A stretch of DNA of 64,000 bases. It comes from Paenibacillus azoreducens. GTDB lineage: Bacteria; Bacillota; Bacilli; Paenibacillales; Paenibacillaceae. Of this stretch, positions 1 through 7,607 are shown in pieces. How positions within the stretch are numbered: position 1 is the stretch's first letter; each line of letters opens with the position of its first letter. Position numbers and translations under genes: made by a program. The stretch covers positions 3,501,501 through 3,565,500 of the forward strand of contig NZ_AP025343.1 of the NCBI RefSeq assembly GCF_021654775.1, read 5' to 3'. Below the pieces are notes generated by a model, which saw only the letters and a list, made by a program, of their open reading frames with translations, had not been told where the DNA came from and searched no databases.

Positions 1-241
1 GGTAATTCGATAGGCCAATCCATTTGGGGGGCTCCAAAATATTAAAATAAGTGAAGCTTAACCCAAATGCCGTCAGAACAGGAATGATCGTAAACACCAG
101 AAACAGGATCATGAATGGAGCGAGAAAATAATACGATACCCTGTTTCGCACGATGTCCGTCCAAAGCCCCTTAAGCTTGGAGTCCGCCCTCAAGGGGCGT
201 ACCCGTTCGCTCGTTTTTGTCTCTACCGATATTTCACTCAT
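1..241 (-). CDS. Sugar ABC transporter permease, N-terminal part (runs off left edge)
   Basis: The first 80 residues are visible: a charged cytoplasmic leader, then a hydrophobic helix (YFLAPFMILFLVF) followed by TIIPVLTAFGLSFTYFN and a W-I-G-L-S-N-Y segment. This is the usual start of MalF/UgpA-type binding-protein-dependent permeases ('F..LxPxxxxFxxFxxxP' then 'GLxNY'). The ATG overlaps the stop codon of the upstream solute-binding protein gene as ATGA, so the two are translationally coupled in one operon. The remainder, including the EAA loop, lies outside the window. Start choice rests on the ATGA overlap. Substrate cannot be told from this part; the carbohydrate-binding modules of the partner suggest an oligosaccharide. 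Confidence 0.85.
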   Translation of the reverse strand, partial: MSEISVETKTSERVRPLRADSKLKGLWTDIVRNRVSYYFLAPFMILFLVFTIIPVLTAFGLSFTYFNILEPPKWIGLSNY

Positions 242-3201
242 CAGCTGCCGCCCCCTTTCCCGTCTCCTTCTTGTCCCTCTACGTCAAGCCCGAATTCCTC
301 ACGTTTCTTCCGCAGCTCTTTGTTAATTTCTTTAATGCCGTCTTCGACGGCTTCACGTACCGTTTTACCGTTCAGCACAATTTCGTTCCACATATTCGTA
401 ATATGGCGTGTCGTGAAATAAGCGCCAAGTACGATCTCGCGTTCCTTGAACCAATCCCACTGTTGCAGCACGGAATGAATATCCTGGGAAGACCATGGCA
501 GCCGTTTAAGCGCCTCTACGTTCGCCGTGTTCCAGCGCGCTTCGACGCCGAGAACCGATTCAAGCTCCGAACCGAATTGCTCTTGCACGTCGGCGCTGGT
601 CCACCATTTCAAATATTCCCAAGCTTCGTTTTTCATCTTCGTATCTTTGAATATAACCGCGGTTTGCGCAGCCCCCCCTGTTGAACGGTTGATTGTACCG
701 TCTTTGCCCGGAATGCCTGGCATCGGCTTCATCTCCCACCATCCGGTCAACTCCGGCGCCGCCGTGGACAGCAAAATATACGTCGAGTAGTCCGCTATGC
801 CGATCGGCATTTCACCGGTGCGGAATCGATTGTAAAAGTCCGCTTTTTTGTTGATTTTGTAGTTCGTAAACAAGTCCGTCCACATCTTCATCGCCTTTAG
901 AGCTTCCGGCGTATCGAGCGCAGAATATTTGCCGTTCTCGCGGTAATATTCGCCGCCATTCTGGAACAAGAACGGGGTGAAGTCGTCCGGCGAGTGCCCG
1001 TAATAAAAGTCCATGCCGTTCTGTTGCAGGAGCGGAATCAAATCCATAATGTCCTGCCACGTCTCGGGCGCCTTCTTGACGCCAAGCTGCTGCAAAATGT
1101 CTTTGCGGTAAAACAGCATGCTGAAGTTTTGATTTTCCGGAAGTGCATAATGCCCGTTATTGAATTGGTACGGAATGAGCGCCCCTGGCCGGAACCGTCC
1201 AGCGATTTCGTTATAATCCGGGAACTCACCCAGGTTGACAACGGCGTTTCTGACCGCGTAATCGATCGGAATATCCGCTTGTACTCCAAGCGCAACGTCT
1301 GGTGCCATTCCGGCGGTGCTTGACAGCATGAGCAGATGCATCGCTCCGGCCGGAATGACATTGATGTTCACCTTAATTCCGGTTTGCGGCGTAAATTCCT
1401 CGTCCGTCATCCGCTTGATGATATTCGCCCATTCCCGTCCGCGGGCTACCCAGACGTTCAGCACTTTGTCTTGTTCGCTGTACCGATTCCCGATACCGCC
1501 GTAGTCTTTGCGGAACGAGAGTAGAAAATCGTTCACCGAATTCCAGCTTTGAGCAGCCCAGCCTATGTTCGCATCCGGCCACGGCTGATCCGGCGACTTT
1601 ACGATAAAATAATCGAGCAGCAGCCCTTGTCCAGTAAGGGAGGTCATCCATGTCCCGAGCTCCGCCTGTTTGTCGGAGAACTGATCGAGCCTTGCCGTAA
1701 TCGTCTCCGGTTTCTTGGCCAAATCAAGCAGTTGGTCGCATGCCATGCCGAGTGTACTGACCTGGGAGCTGTCCTCTTCAACCCCAAGCGAATAGAGCAG
1801 CATCATGCCGTCCTGGAGATCTTTCGCCATCAGATTCAGTCTCGGAATTAAGTTCGGGATGCTTTTCTTAAGCTCGTAATCGCGGTTTGGATCGGGATTC
1901 GTTCCTGTCACGAGATAAATTTCCCGCTGCAGCAGCGACATGTGCTGCGTTACCTGCTGGACGATTTCGAACACTTCACCGAGCGAGCCGATCTGCATTT
2001 CCATCCGAATGCGGTGCTTTCCCTGCTCCAGATAAAATTCATACGGCTGCTCCTTGCCCCCGAAACCGGCGATTTGCCATCCGCTGCCATAATCGAAGCT
2101 GACCGCGTTCATCTCAGCGAACGGAATTTTGCCATCGATCGAAACCTTCCTCTGTACCGGAATGCCATTCAAGTAAGGATTTGAATACCGGGCGCCAATG
2201 TTGTACAACCCCGATGCGGGAACGTCGATTTCCCATTCAGCCCATTGACCGCCTTTGCGCCAGCCCGAGCCCCCGAATACGTTCTGAACGCTCTTATTGC
2301 TGTCATACGGCTCGGATGCCGGATTGCGGTCCTCTATCCTGCGCAAGGTTGGGTCGGATTTCAGTACCGCTTGCTCCGCTTGAAATTTCAGCAGTTTGTC
2401 TTTCGATTCCTGGCGTCCTTGCTGCAAATCTTGCTTATGTACATCTGCATATGAAGGCAGCTTATCCGGAGAAAAGACGTGAATTTCCCCGATCGCCGCC
2501 GGCTCGCGAATCACCGTCAGCCGAATCGTATGTTTTCCTTGGGTTAAATAAAACCGCAAAGGTTCAGATACCTTACTCTCGGCATCTTGAAACTCCTGGA
2601 ATTGCCAGCCCATGACCTCTTCCTGGCGCGGATTGAATTCATTGCCTTGATTGTCTTTCCACGGCTCTCCGGCTTCCTTCCACATCCGTTTGAAATCGAT
2701 CATTTTGGCCTGGAAAAACGGATATTTGCCGTCGATTTGCAGGCTGCGCAGGATGGACGCCCTCTTGCCAGGGATCGCATAATAGGTCATGCCAATTTGG
2801 TAAAACCCATCCCGCGGAATGTCTAAGGTGTATTCAGCCCAGCTGTTTTCGTCATTTTGGACGAGTGCAGTTCCGGCACGGCCACCAATAGAATCCTGCT
2901 TGCTCACGCCAAAATCGCTAACTGCCGCGTAATCTGCGCCCTGAATGACGATGTTCACGTTTTCGGCATCCTGTTTTCCTTCACCTTTCATTTGCTTGAT
3001 GTATTTCAAATAAGAAGGCTCCAGCTTCGACTTGATGTCTTCCCCAGCCAATATCGACTGTGTGTCGACATCGCTGTACTGGGGAATATCCGCGAGTGCC
3101 GTATAATCCGCTTTTCTTGAATAAAACCACCAGGTGAACAACGCAACAGCGATTACAACAAGCAATAGCTTCGGTATTTGTTTGCGAAATGTACGAACCA
3201 C
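241..3201 (-). CDS. Large extracellular solute-binding protein with two carbohydrate-binding-like domains
   Basis: About 986 residues. A basic N-terminus and one hydrophobic helix (LLLVVIAVALFTWWF) form a signal anchor. Two related beta-sandwich regions follow (about residues 75-245 and 280-420): both contain the pattern 'WAEY/WAEW..D.P..G.Y.IG..Y', 'S.DGK.PF' and 'FYL.QGKH.IR', typical of CBM6/CBM35-like modules. The C-terminal half (about 570-975) is a family 1 extracellular solute-binding fold (INVIPAGAMHLLMLSSTAGMAPDV..., YALPENQNFSMLFYRKD, STGGAAQTAVIFKDT). I chose the GTG at 3201 because GAGGGGG lies six bases upstream; an in-frame ATG 51 bases further up has no such site. It overlaps the permease start (ATGA). 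Ordinary members are about 400-550 residues, so the fused binding modules are notable. A cre-like site lies about 125 bases upstream of the start. Confidence 0.85.
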   Translation of the reverse strand: MVRTFRKQIPKLLLVVIAVALFTWWFYSRKADYTALADIPQYSDVDTQSILAGEDIKSKLEPSYLKYIKQMKGEGKQDAENVNIVIQGADYAAVSDFGVSKQDSIGGRAGTALVQNDENSWAEYTLDIPRDGFYQIGMTYYAIPGKRASILRSLQIDGKYPFFQAKMIDFKRMWKEAGEPWKDNQGNEFNPRQEEVMGWQFQEFQDAESKVSEPLRFYLTQGKHTIRLTVIREPAAIGEIHVFSPDKLPSYADVHKQDLQQGRQESKDKLLKFQAEQAVLKSDPTLRRIEDRNPASEPYDSNKSVQNVFGGSGWRKGGQWAEWEIDVPASGLYNIGARYSNPYLNGIPVQRKVSIDGKIPFAEMNAVSFDYGSGWQIAGFGGKEQPYEFYLEQGKHRIRMEMQIGSLGEVFEIVQQVTQHMSLLQREIYLVTGTNPDPNRDYELKKSIPNLIPRLNLMAKDLQDGMMLLYSLGVEEDSSQVSTLGMACDQLLDLAKKPETITARLDQFSDKQAELGTWMTSLTGQGLLLDYFIVKSPDQPWPDANIGWAAQSWNSVNDFLLSFRKDYGGIGNRYSEQDKVLNVWVARGREWANIIKRMTDEEFTPQTGIKVNINVIPAGAMHLLMLSSTAGMAPDVALGVQADIPIDYAVRNAVVNLGEFPDYNEIAGRFRPGALIPYQFNNGHYALPENQNFSMLFYRKDILQQLGVKKAPETWQDIMDLIPLLQQNGMDFYYGHSPDDFTPFLFQNGGEYYRENGKYSALDTPEALKAMKMWTDLFTNYKINKKADFYNRFRTGEMPIGIADYSTYILLSTAAPELTGWWEMKPMPGIPGKDGTINRSTGGAAQTAVIFKDTKMKNEAWEYLKWWTSADVQEQFGSELESVLGVEARWNTANVEALKRLPWSSQDIHSVLQQWDWFKEREIVLGAYFTTRHITNMWNEIVLNGKTVREAVEDGIKEINKELRKKREEFGLDVEGQEGDGKGGGS

Positions 3202-3281
3202 CGGATTCCCCCTCTTTGTGCCATACACAAAATTGTTTCGTAAAGCGCACATTCGTTAGTTTATTTGCACGAAAAATGCGC

Positions 3282-3442
3282 GCAAACGGCCGAGATGAGC
3301 ATCAGGACATTAGCCACCTCATATATGTAAGCGGATACATGATATGCGATTATTCTCCCAAAATATCGTTGCTTATGCCATGCAAAAACCGCTCCACTTT
3401 TTGACCATTTGTATTCAGGAATGTATATGTGCATGGTTTAAT
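3282..3442. repeat. Regulatory-region repeat, copy 1 (about 160 bp)
   Basis: This stretch matches 9768-9927 nearly base for base, apart from scattered substitutions. Copy 2 is the promoter region of an intact AraC regulator gene on the plus strand; here the corresponding downstream gene is absent and only the promoter-like end (TGGTTTAAT, against TGGTATAAT in copy 2) remains. It also lies upstream of the minus-strand solute-binding protein gene, so it may still serve that gene. Inference: a duplicated sugar-locus control region whose regulator was lost. Confidence 0.85.
3326..3339. promoter_or_regulatory. cre-like CcpA operator
   Basis: TGTAAGCGGATACA fits the catabolite-responsive element consensus TGWAANCGNTNWCA at 13 of 14 positions and sits in the larger dyad ATGTA-N6-TACAT. 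The same site is conserved in the second copy of this region. It points to CcpA-mediated carbon catabolite repression of the adjacent sugar-uptake genes. Confidence 0.65.
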
Positions 3443-3826
3443 AGGGGTACCGCCAGCAAAACGCAGATTTACAACGTTAAGGACTTGTGGACACAATAAT
3501 AGCCGGTTTTCACCACGTTAAGGGTGTAACCGGCTTTATGCCACCCTTGGTTCAGCGGCCGCAATGATTCTAAGGTGGTTACTCCTTTAGAATCGAAGCG
3601 GATACTCTCCAAGAAAGTTGATATGCTCCCATCCCAATGGAGACATATGTTTTAATAAGTCTTCTCGCAACGCTTCTTTCAACAGGCAGATGGTGATGGC
3701 CAAGCCAAGTCATTGCCTCCTGCAACGCCGCTTCTCTGGAGACCTTCTCCACGCTCTCCCAATTGTGAACGACCGGGCTCATCGAGACAAAGACGAGATC
3801 GAAGGCTTGGTTATAACTCCATTATA
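3443..3826. other. Intergenic stretch without a supported gene
   Basis: Between the repeat copy and the BlaI operators I see one strong hairpin (listed separately) and an open frame of 67 codons on the minus strand (3579-3782) with no convincing ribosome binding site and no recognisable family. The dense stop codons in other frames and the truncated promoter repeat beside it suggest degraded DNA. Confidence 0.5.
3501..3536. terminator. Hairpin, possible orphan terminator
   Basis: AGCCGGTT pairs with AACCGGCT across an inner CACC/GGGTG stem, followed by TTT on the plus strand. It is stable but has a weak T-run and no intact gene ends at it. Confidence 0.45.
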
Positions 3827-3912
3827 TACTACGATACGTAGTAATTGCCTAGGTAAGCCGGCTTGACATTCACTACATAGTGTAGTAACTTCTAATCACT
3901 ACGTAGTGTAGT
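3827..3912 (+). promoter_or_regulatory. BlaI-type operators (three) and promoter of the blaI-M56 operon
   Basis: Three dyads of the BlaI/MecI type (TACTAC.../...GTAGTA) are visible: TACTACG-ATA-CGTAGTA at 3827-3843, ACTACA-TAG-TGTAGT at 3872-3886 and ACTACG-TAG-TGTAGT at 3898-3912; the last two are spaced 26 bases start to start. A TTGACA at 3863-3868 with TAACTT 17 bases later places operator 2 over the promoter and operator 3 just downstream, so bound repressor would block transcription of its own operon. Confidence 0.85.
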
Positions 3913-3960
3913 AATTAGAATTGTTATGGACGCATAACAAAGAGTAAAGAGGTGTGCACC

Positions 3961-4335
3961 GTGAAACATGTTCAAAAATTATCGGACACGGAAATGGAAC
4001 TAATGGAGGTAATATGGGATTGTGAGCATCCAGTAACATCAACCGAATTATTGGGTATTTTCGCTCGTAAGGGTAAGGAATGGAAAGCACAAACGATCTC
4101 TACTTTTTTATCCCGGCTAGTTGAAAAAGGCGCTTTAATCGCTACGCGGCATGGCCGGACCAATTCCTATGTCCCCCGTCTTTCATCCGCAGACTACAAA
4201 CTATGGGAAACACAAAACGTATTAAACGGGTTGTACCAGGGTTCAGTAAAAAATTTGATTTCCGCGCTATATGATGGTGATAAGCTATCGGATGATGACA
4301 TTGCAGAACTGAAGCAATGGTTCTCGGAGAAGTAG
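3961..4335 (+). CDS. blaI: BlaI/MecI/CopY-family transcriptional repressor
   Basis: 124 residues, the normal family length. The N-terminal winged helix (LSDTEMELMEVIWDCEHPVTSTELLG..., TISTFLSRLVEKGAL) is typical of penicillinase repressors; the C-terminal part is the helical dimerisation and protease-cleavage region. The GTG at 3961 is chosen because AAAGAGG lies eight bases upstream, whereas an in-frame GTG three codons earlier would overlap that site. The downstream M56 peptidase gene starts nine bases after the stop. BlaI dimers would bind the three operators upstream and be inactivated by the partner peptidase when an envelope signal is sensed. No beta-lactamase gene is adjacent, so the regulated target is unknown. 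Confidence 0.93.
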   Translation: MKHVQKLSDTEMELMEVIWDCEHPVTSTELLGIFARKGKEWKAQTISTFLSRLVEKGALIATRHGRTNSYVPRLSSADYKLWETQNVLNGLYQGSVKNLISALYDGDKLSDDDIAELKQWFSEK

Positions 4336-4344
4336 GAGCTGCCT

Positions 4345-5805
4345 ATGGGACATTTTTTCGAACTGCTTGTCACGCTTACGATTGCGGGTAGTACCGTCGT
4401 AAGTTGTATACTGTTGCTGCGATTCTTTTCACCAACCATATTTCCTGCAAAATGGCGTTACGTAATTGGAAAAATGGCCGTATGGCTTTATTTATTGCCT
4501 GTGGCCTTTGTTTTGAAGAAGCTCATGGAGCTTTTTACTTCAAAACCGATTTTGACCGTTCTTACGCCCGGAATGGCCTCTGCGCCTGTTCAAGAAGTAT
4601 CGACTGAACGCATAACGGAGTGGGTTTCGGGACAGTCCATCTCCGCTGAAACGGCTTTGGTATTGTTGAGCTTATGGGGTGTTGGGGCTTTATCCTTTAT
4701 AAGTTGGCAGGTCTATTGTTACTACAGATTCATCAAAAGAATCCAAAGTACAAACGTGCCTGTGCCCAAGGATGGTGAAGAAGCCAAACAACTTGCTTCC
4801 AGGAAACAAGCGCTTGGGATAAATGGAACCGTACAGCTTGCATTTAACTCTAATGTCAGAAGCCCCGTTCTTGTCGGGTTGCTGAAACCAACCATATTGA
4901 TTCCCATGAGTAGTCAGGTGGATATGGACTTAGGCATGGTCATTCAACATGAACTTATTCACCTGAGACGAAAAGATTTATGGATAAAAATGCTCGTCGT
5001 GTGGATCAGCGCCTTACATTGGTTTAATCCCTTCGTTCACCTACTACGCAAGGACATCCATACATGGAGCGAGTTTTCCTGTGATGAAGAAGTCGTGAAA
5101 GAAATGTCTTATGCAGAACGGAAAAGATACGGTGAAACGATCCTGAACGTCATGATTGGTTCAAGGGGACTACCTGTCAGTTTTTGCTCTACTTTATCCG
5201 GTGACGGGAAACAATTGAAAAGGAGATTAATGATGATGCTTAATGTGAAAAAGCCGAAAAAGAAAACATTGTATCTTACGGTAACAGCTGTTTTTTTAGT
5301 TGCCGTAGCTAGCACATCAGCAGCGGTTTGGGCTTCCGGCAATGTACCCCCTGTAGCGGAGAGTAAAACTAACGATGCTGCAACTGCACCCCATGAGGAG
5401 AGTAAAACTAACGATGCTGCAACTGCACCCCATGAGGAGAGTAAAACTAACGATGCTGCAACTGCACCCCATGAGGAGAGTAAAACTAACGATGCTGCAA
5501 CTGCGCCCCATGAGGAGAGTAAAACTAACGATACTGCAACTGCGCCCCATGAGGAGAGTAAAACTAACGATGCTGCAACTGCGCCCCATGAGGAGAGTAA
5601 AACTAACGATGCTGCAACTGCACCCCATGAGGAGAGTAAAACTAACGATGCTGCAACTGCGCCCCATGAGGAGAGTAAAACTAACGATACTGCAACTGCA
5701 CCCCATGAGGAGAGTAAAACTAATGATGCTGCAACTGCACCCCATGAGAAGAGTAAAACTAACGATGCTGCAACTGCACCCTATGAAAATAAAACTAAGC
5801 GATGA
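4345..5805 (+). CDS. M56-family (BlaR1-like) membrane metallopeptidase with 11-fold repeat tail
   Basis: 486 residues. Predicted membrane helices lie near residues 5-28, 38-60, 103-125 and 312-330. The zinc motif H202-E-L-I-H is followed by LRRKDLWIKMLVVW and, further on, FSCDEEVV, the standard M56 layout. After the last helix BlaR1 normally carries a penicillin-binding sensor of about 250 residues; here there are instead about 11 copies of the 13-residue unit ESKTNDAATAPHE (residues 339-481) and a short basic end. The start has AGGAG six bases upstream and follows blaI directly. By family knowledge it should cleave, or trigger cleavage of, BlaI. The repeat tail may be a flexible cell-wall-spanning segment or a recent expansion; what signal it senses is open. 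Confidence 0.85.
   Translation: MGHFFELLVTLTIAGSTVVSCILLLRFFSPTIFPAKWRYVIGKMAVWLYLLPVAFVLKKLMELFTSKPILTVLTPGMASAPVQEVSTERITEWVSGQSISAETALVLLSLWGVGALSFISWQVYCYYRFIKRIQSTNVPVPKDGEEAKQLASRKQALGINGTVQLAFNSNVRSPVLVGLLKPTILIPMSSQVDMDLGMVIQHELIHLRRKDLWIKMLVVWISALHWFNPFVHLLRKDIHTWSEFSCDEEVVKEMSYAERKRYGETILNVMIGSRGLPVSFCSTLSGDGKQLKRRLMMMLNVKKPKKKTLYLTVTAVFLVAVASTSAAVWASGNVPPVAESKTNDAATAPHEESKTNDAATAPHEESKTNDAATAPHEESKTNDAATAPHEESKTNDTATAPHEESKTNDAATAPHEESKTNDAATAPHEESKTNDAATAPHEESKTNDTATAPHEESKTNDAATAPHEKSKTNDAATAPYENKTKR
5359..5787 (+). repeat. 39-bp tandem repeat, 11 units, inside the M56 gene
   Basis: Eleven direct 39-bp units encode 13 residues each with only a few base changes (GCTGCA or ACTGCA, GCACCC or GCGCCC, one AAC to AAT, the last unit slightly divergent). 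Because the unit is a multiple of three and lacks stops in all frames, long spurious open frames appear on both strands. The near-identity of units points to recent expansion by slippage or recombination, so copy number probably varies between strains. Confidence 0.97.
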
Positions 5806-6087
5806 TTTCTCCAAGTATCTGGGGTAGTACCATTGTAGCTGTCACCATGGGCAAAGAGGATGTCATTAAATTGGAAATTTATTGATGACCTCGTTATATT
5901 CCTGTTGGGCATCGCCGGCTGCTATGTATAACCGAGACGTTGTGCTTTTATCCACATGCGAATGACCTGGGAGAAAGAGTTTTTCTCCCGCGCCCCGGCC
6001 GTATCTGATAAATATTTAAATTACTTAAGCTCTTCAAGGGGTCCCGTCATTTGACGGCTCCCCTTTATGGAGTATCATGAATAAAGA
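5806..6087. other. Intergenic, no gene seen; one long hairpin
   Basis: No coding potential recognised. A hairpin at 6036-6065 (AAGGGG / CCCCTT outer stem, CCGTCA / TGACGG inner stem) could end transcription of the blaI-M56 operon but lacks a long T-run. Confidence 0.5.
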
Positions 6088-6131
6088 AAAAAATAGAGCA
6101 AGGTGAGAGTTTGCACCTTTGCTCTATTTTT
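6088..6131. terminator. Bidirectional intrinsic terminator
   Basis: A 17-base stem (AAAAATAGAGCAAGGTG with CACCTTTGCTCTATTTTT) flanked by A and T runs lies directly at the 3' end of the minus-strand L7/L12-domain gene and also faces the plus-strand operon end. Confidence 0.85.
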
Positions 6132-6415
6132 CATTTGTACTGTTTCTCCATATTGTCGATAAAATCTTTTGCATCCTTTAAGCTCAAATGAGTTGCTACA
6201 CGCAATTCTTTAATGGCCTTAATCTTTTTTTCTTCGGCGATTAAATTTAACAATCTTGCTTGCAGCTCCGGACTCAGCTCGAGCGGTTCGCTATTCGTGC
6301 GCAGATCCTGACGACGATATGGATCAGCACCGTTCTCACGGCTTTTGGAGCGGAGCAGCAGCAGAATAATGATGAGCAGTAAGGTAATGATGAGCAAATA
6401 AATCGTTTCCATCAC
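6131..6415 (-). CDS. Small membrane-anchored protein with ribosomal L7/L12 C-terminal-like domain
   Basis: 94 residues. An N-terminal transmembrane helix (IYLLIITLLLIIILLLL) is followed by a charged linker and a C-terminal segment, KKIKAIKELRVATHLSLKDAKDFID, that copies the signature of the L7/L12 C-terminal domain ('K..VIK.VRE.T.LGLKEAKD.V'). In the ribosome this domain recruits translational GTPases; in membrane proteins its role is not known to me. The start may be the GTG at 6415 (SD spacing seven) or the ATG directly after it. It is divergent from an L11 paralog, and L11 and L7/L12 are both stalk proteins, which makes the neighbourhood interesting. Confidence 0.8.
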   Translation of the reverse strand: MMETIYLLIITLLLIIILLLLRSKSRENGADPYRRQDLRTNSEPLELSPELQARLLNLIAEEKKIKAIKELRVATHLSLKDAKDFIDNMEKQYK

Positions 6416-6593
6416 TGTAACACTCCTTTGGTAAGTTGAACTACAAGTATATCAAATTATGCATGCCCTTATAAATGCTTTGATAGTTATGTTCTATACC
6501 AATAAGATTGGACGAATTGCTTGTTTTACATGGAGCTTGTTAAAGTTCCCTGCAGTTCAAATCATGGTTTGAAGCCTTATTTTAGATTATATC

Positions 6594-6632
6594 TTGAGGT
6601 TTACGCAACGTGATACTTTATACTTCACGTTG
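6594..6632 (+). promoter_or_regulatory. Candidate promoter with 19-bp spacer and dyad, upstream of L11 paralog
   Basis: TTGAGG at 6594-6599 and TATACT at 6619-6624 are separated by 19 bases, the extended spacing characteristic of MerR-activated promoters. An 8-bp inverted repeat (CAACGTGA, 11 bases, TCACGTTG) spans 6606-6632. The downstream operon encodes a MerR regulator, so autoregulation is likely. A TTTATA at 17-base spacing is an alternative -10. Confidence 0.5.
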
Positions 6633-6675
6633 TAAGGCGTTCAATACTCATAATCCAAGGTAAGGGTGAGAAAAT

Positions 6676-7104
6676 ATGGCCAAAAATAAAGAAGTTAAAC
6701 GAATCGTAAAACTGGAATTGGAAGCCGGAAAAGCGAATCCGGCAAGAGTAGGTAAGGATCTGGCGCCAACAGGTATAAATTTATTGCAGTTTTGTACGCA
6801 GTACAATGAAATGACCAAAGGCAAGCCGGGACTAGTGATCCCGGCCGAAATCAAGGTGTACGAAGATCGTTCGTTTGAAATTTTGTTGAAAACTCCGCCT
6901 GCTTCTTTCCTCCTGAAAAAGTTCGCCGGAGTAGATAAAGGTGCTGCAAAACCCGGAAGAATGGTAGTTGGCTCTATCACGCAGGAGCAACTTCGGCAAA
7001 TTGCGGAAATTAAATTGCCGGATCTGAACACGACCAGTCTAGAGAGCGCTATGAAAATTATCGCTGGTACGGCCAAAAATATGGGCATCCGTATCGATGG
7101 ATAA
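6676..7104 (+). CDS. Divergent ribosomal protein L11 paralog lacking thiopeptide-site prolines
   Basis: 142 residues, collinear with L11 over its full length: N-terminal domain (VKLELEAGKANPARVG..., INLLQFCTQYN, IPAEIKVYEDRSF, KTPPASFLLKK) and C-terminal RNA-binding domain (LRQIAEIKLPDLNTTSLESAMKIIAGTAKNMGI). In ordinary L11 the sequence after NP is x-P-P-V-G-P (E. coli P22, P23, P26). Here it reads A-R-V-G-K: one residue shorter, with the prolines at the positions of P22 and P26 gone. Substitutions at these prolines cause thiostrepton/micrococcin resistance. The gene stands alone, away from rplA and secE-nusG, and shares an operon with a MerR regulator. A second, housekeeping L11 is expected elsewhere. 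Likely a drug-insensitive replacement L11; not proven. Confidence 0.9.
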   Translation: MAKNKEVKRIVKLELEAGKANPARVGKDLAPTGINLLQFCTQYNEMTKGKPGLVIPAEIKVYEDRSFEILLKTPPASFLLKKFAGVDKGAAKPGRMVVGSITQEQLRQIAEIKLPDLNTTSLESAMKIIAGTAKNMGIRIDG

Positions 7105-7117
7105 AGGAGAGGTTTGG

Positions 7118-7552
7118 TTGGTTGAGGAGAATCAACTATTCACGACGCGTCAGTTGTCGGAATGGACAGGCGTTTCTGTCCGTAAGATCAGATGGTTCGA
7201 TAAAACACAATTATTGAAGCCTTACGAACGCAATTCATCGAACTATCGGTTGTACAGAAAACAGGAACTGATTACCTTGCTGATCATCATTTTCCTGCAG
7301 TTTTTCGGTTTTTCCTTTAAGGAAATTCGAACGATACTGAAATCCCCCTCGTTTGACGCGGCCGAAGTCCTGGCTGTCCAAGCCCGTGTAATAGATCGCG
7401 GGATTGATCAATTAATCGATGTGTCCGGTATTTTGAACTGTATCTCCTCATCAATTAACAAAAGTCAGCCGGTGGACATCGCAGAAATCGCAAAGCCATT
7501 CGCAATTATTACTGAATACGATCCGAAAAGTTGGTTTAAGCTGTTCGTTTGA
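7118..7552 (+). CDS. MerR-family transcriptional regulator
   Basis: 144 residues from a TTG start at 7118, chosen because AAAGGAG ends eight bases upstream; an in-frame ATG at 7097 lacks a binding site and overlaps the L11 paralog. The N-terminus is a MerR winged helix (FTTRQLSEWTGVSVRKIRWFDKTQLLKP..., NYRLYRKQELITLLIIIFLQFFGFSFKEI). A coiled-coil linker and a short C-terminal region follow; the effector part is too small to be a TipA-type thiopeptide-binding domain. The SD overlaps the stop of the L11 paralog, so the two are co-transcribed, and the candidate MerR-type promoter lies upstream of both. Effector unknown. Confidence 0.88.
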   Translation: MVEENQLFTTRQLSEWTGVSVRKIRWFDKTQLLKPYERNSSNYRLYRKQELITLLIIIFLQFFGFSFKEIRTILKSPSFDAAEVLAVQARVIDRGIDQLIDVSGILNCISSSINKSQPVDIAEIAKPFAIITEYDPKSWFKLFV

Positions 7553-7607
7553 GGGCTTCGCGGGAAGCTGCACTAACTTGCAGGGGATTTAAGGCGGATT
7601 AAAAGCA

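Noticed and set aside
3579..3782. 67-codon minus-strand frame upstream of blaI
   Set aside because: No SD, no recognisable family, and it lies in a degraded stretch next to the truncated regulatory repeat.
5317..5805. CRISPR array
   Set aside because: The tandem 39-bp units are contiguous with no variable spacers and are in-frame coding repeats. No other regularly spaced repeats and no cas genes were seen in the window.
5317..5827. Long open frames of 150-165 codons on both strands across the M56 repeat (for example units of MLQLHPMRRVKLT)
   Set aside because: The 39-bp unit is a multiple of three with no stop in any frame, so these frames are a by-product of the repeat. They lack ribosome binding sites and known domains.
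7118..7552. MerR protein as a TipA-type thiopeptide sensor
   Set aside because: The part after the winged helix is only about 70 residues and lacks a TipAS-like all-helical domain with the reactive cysteine; only the neighbourhood, not the protein, suggests thiopeptides.
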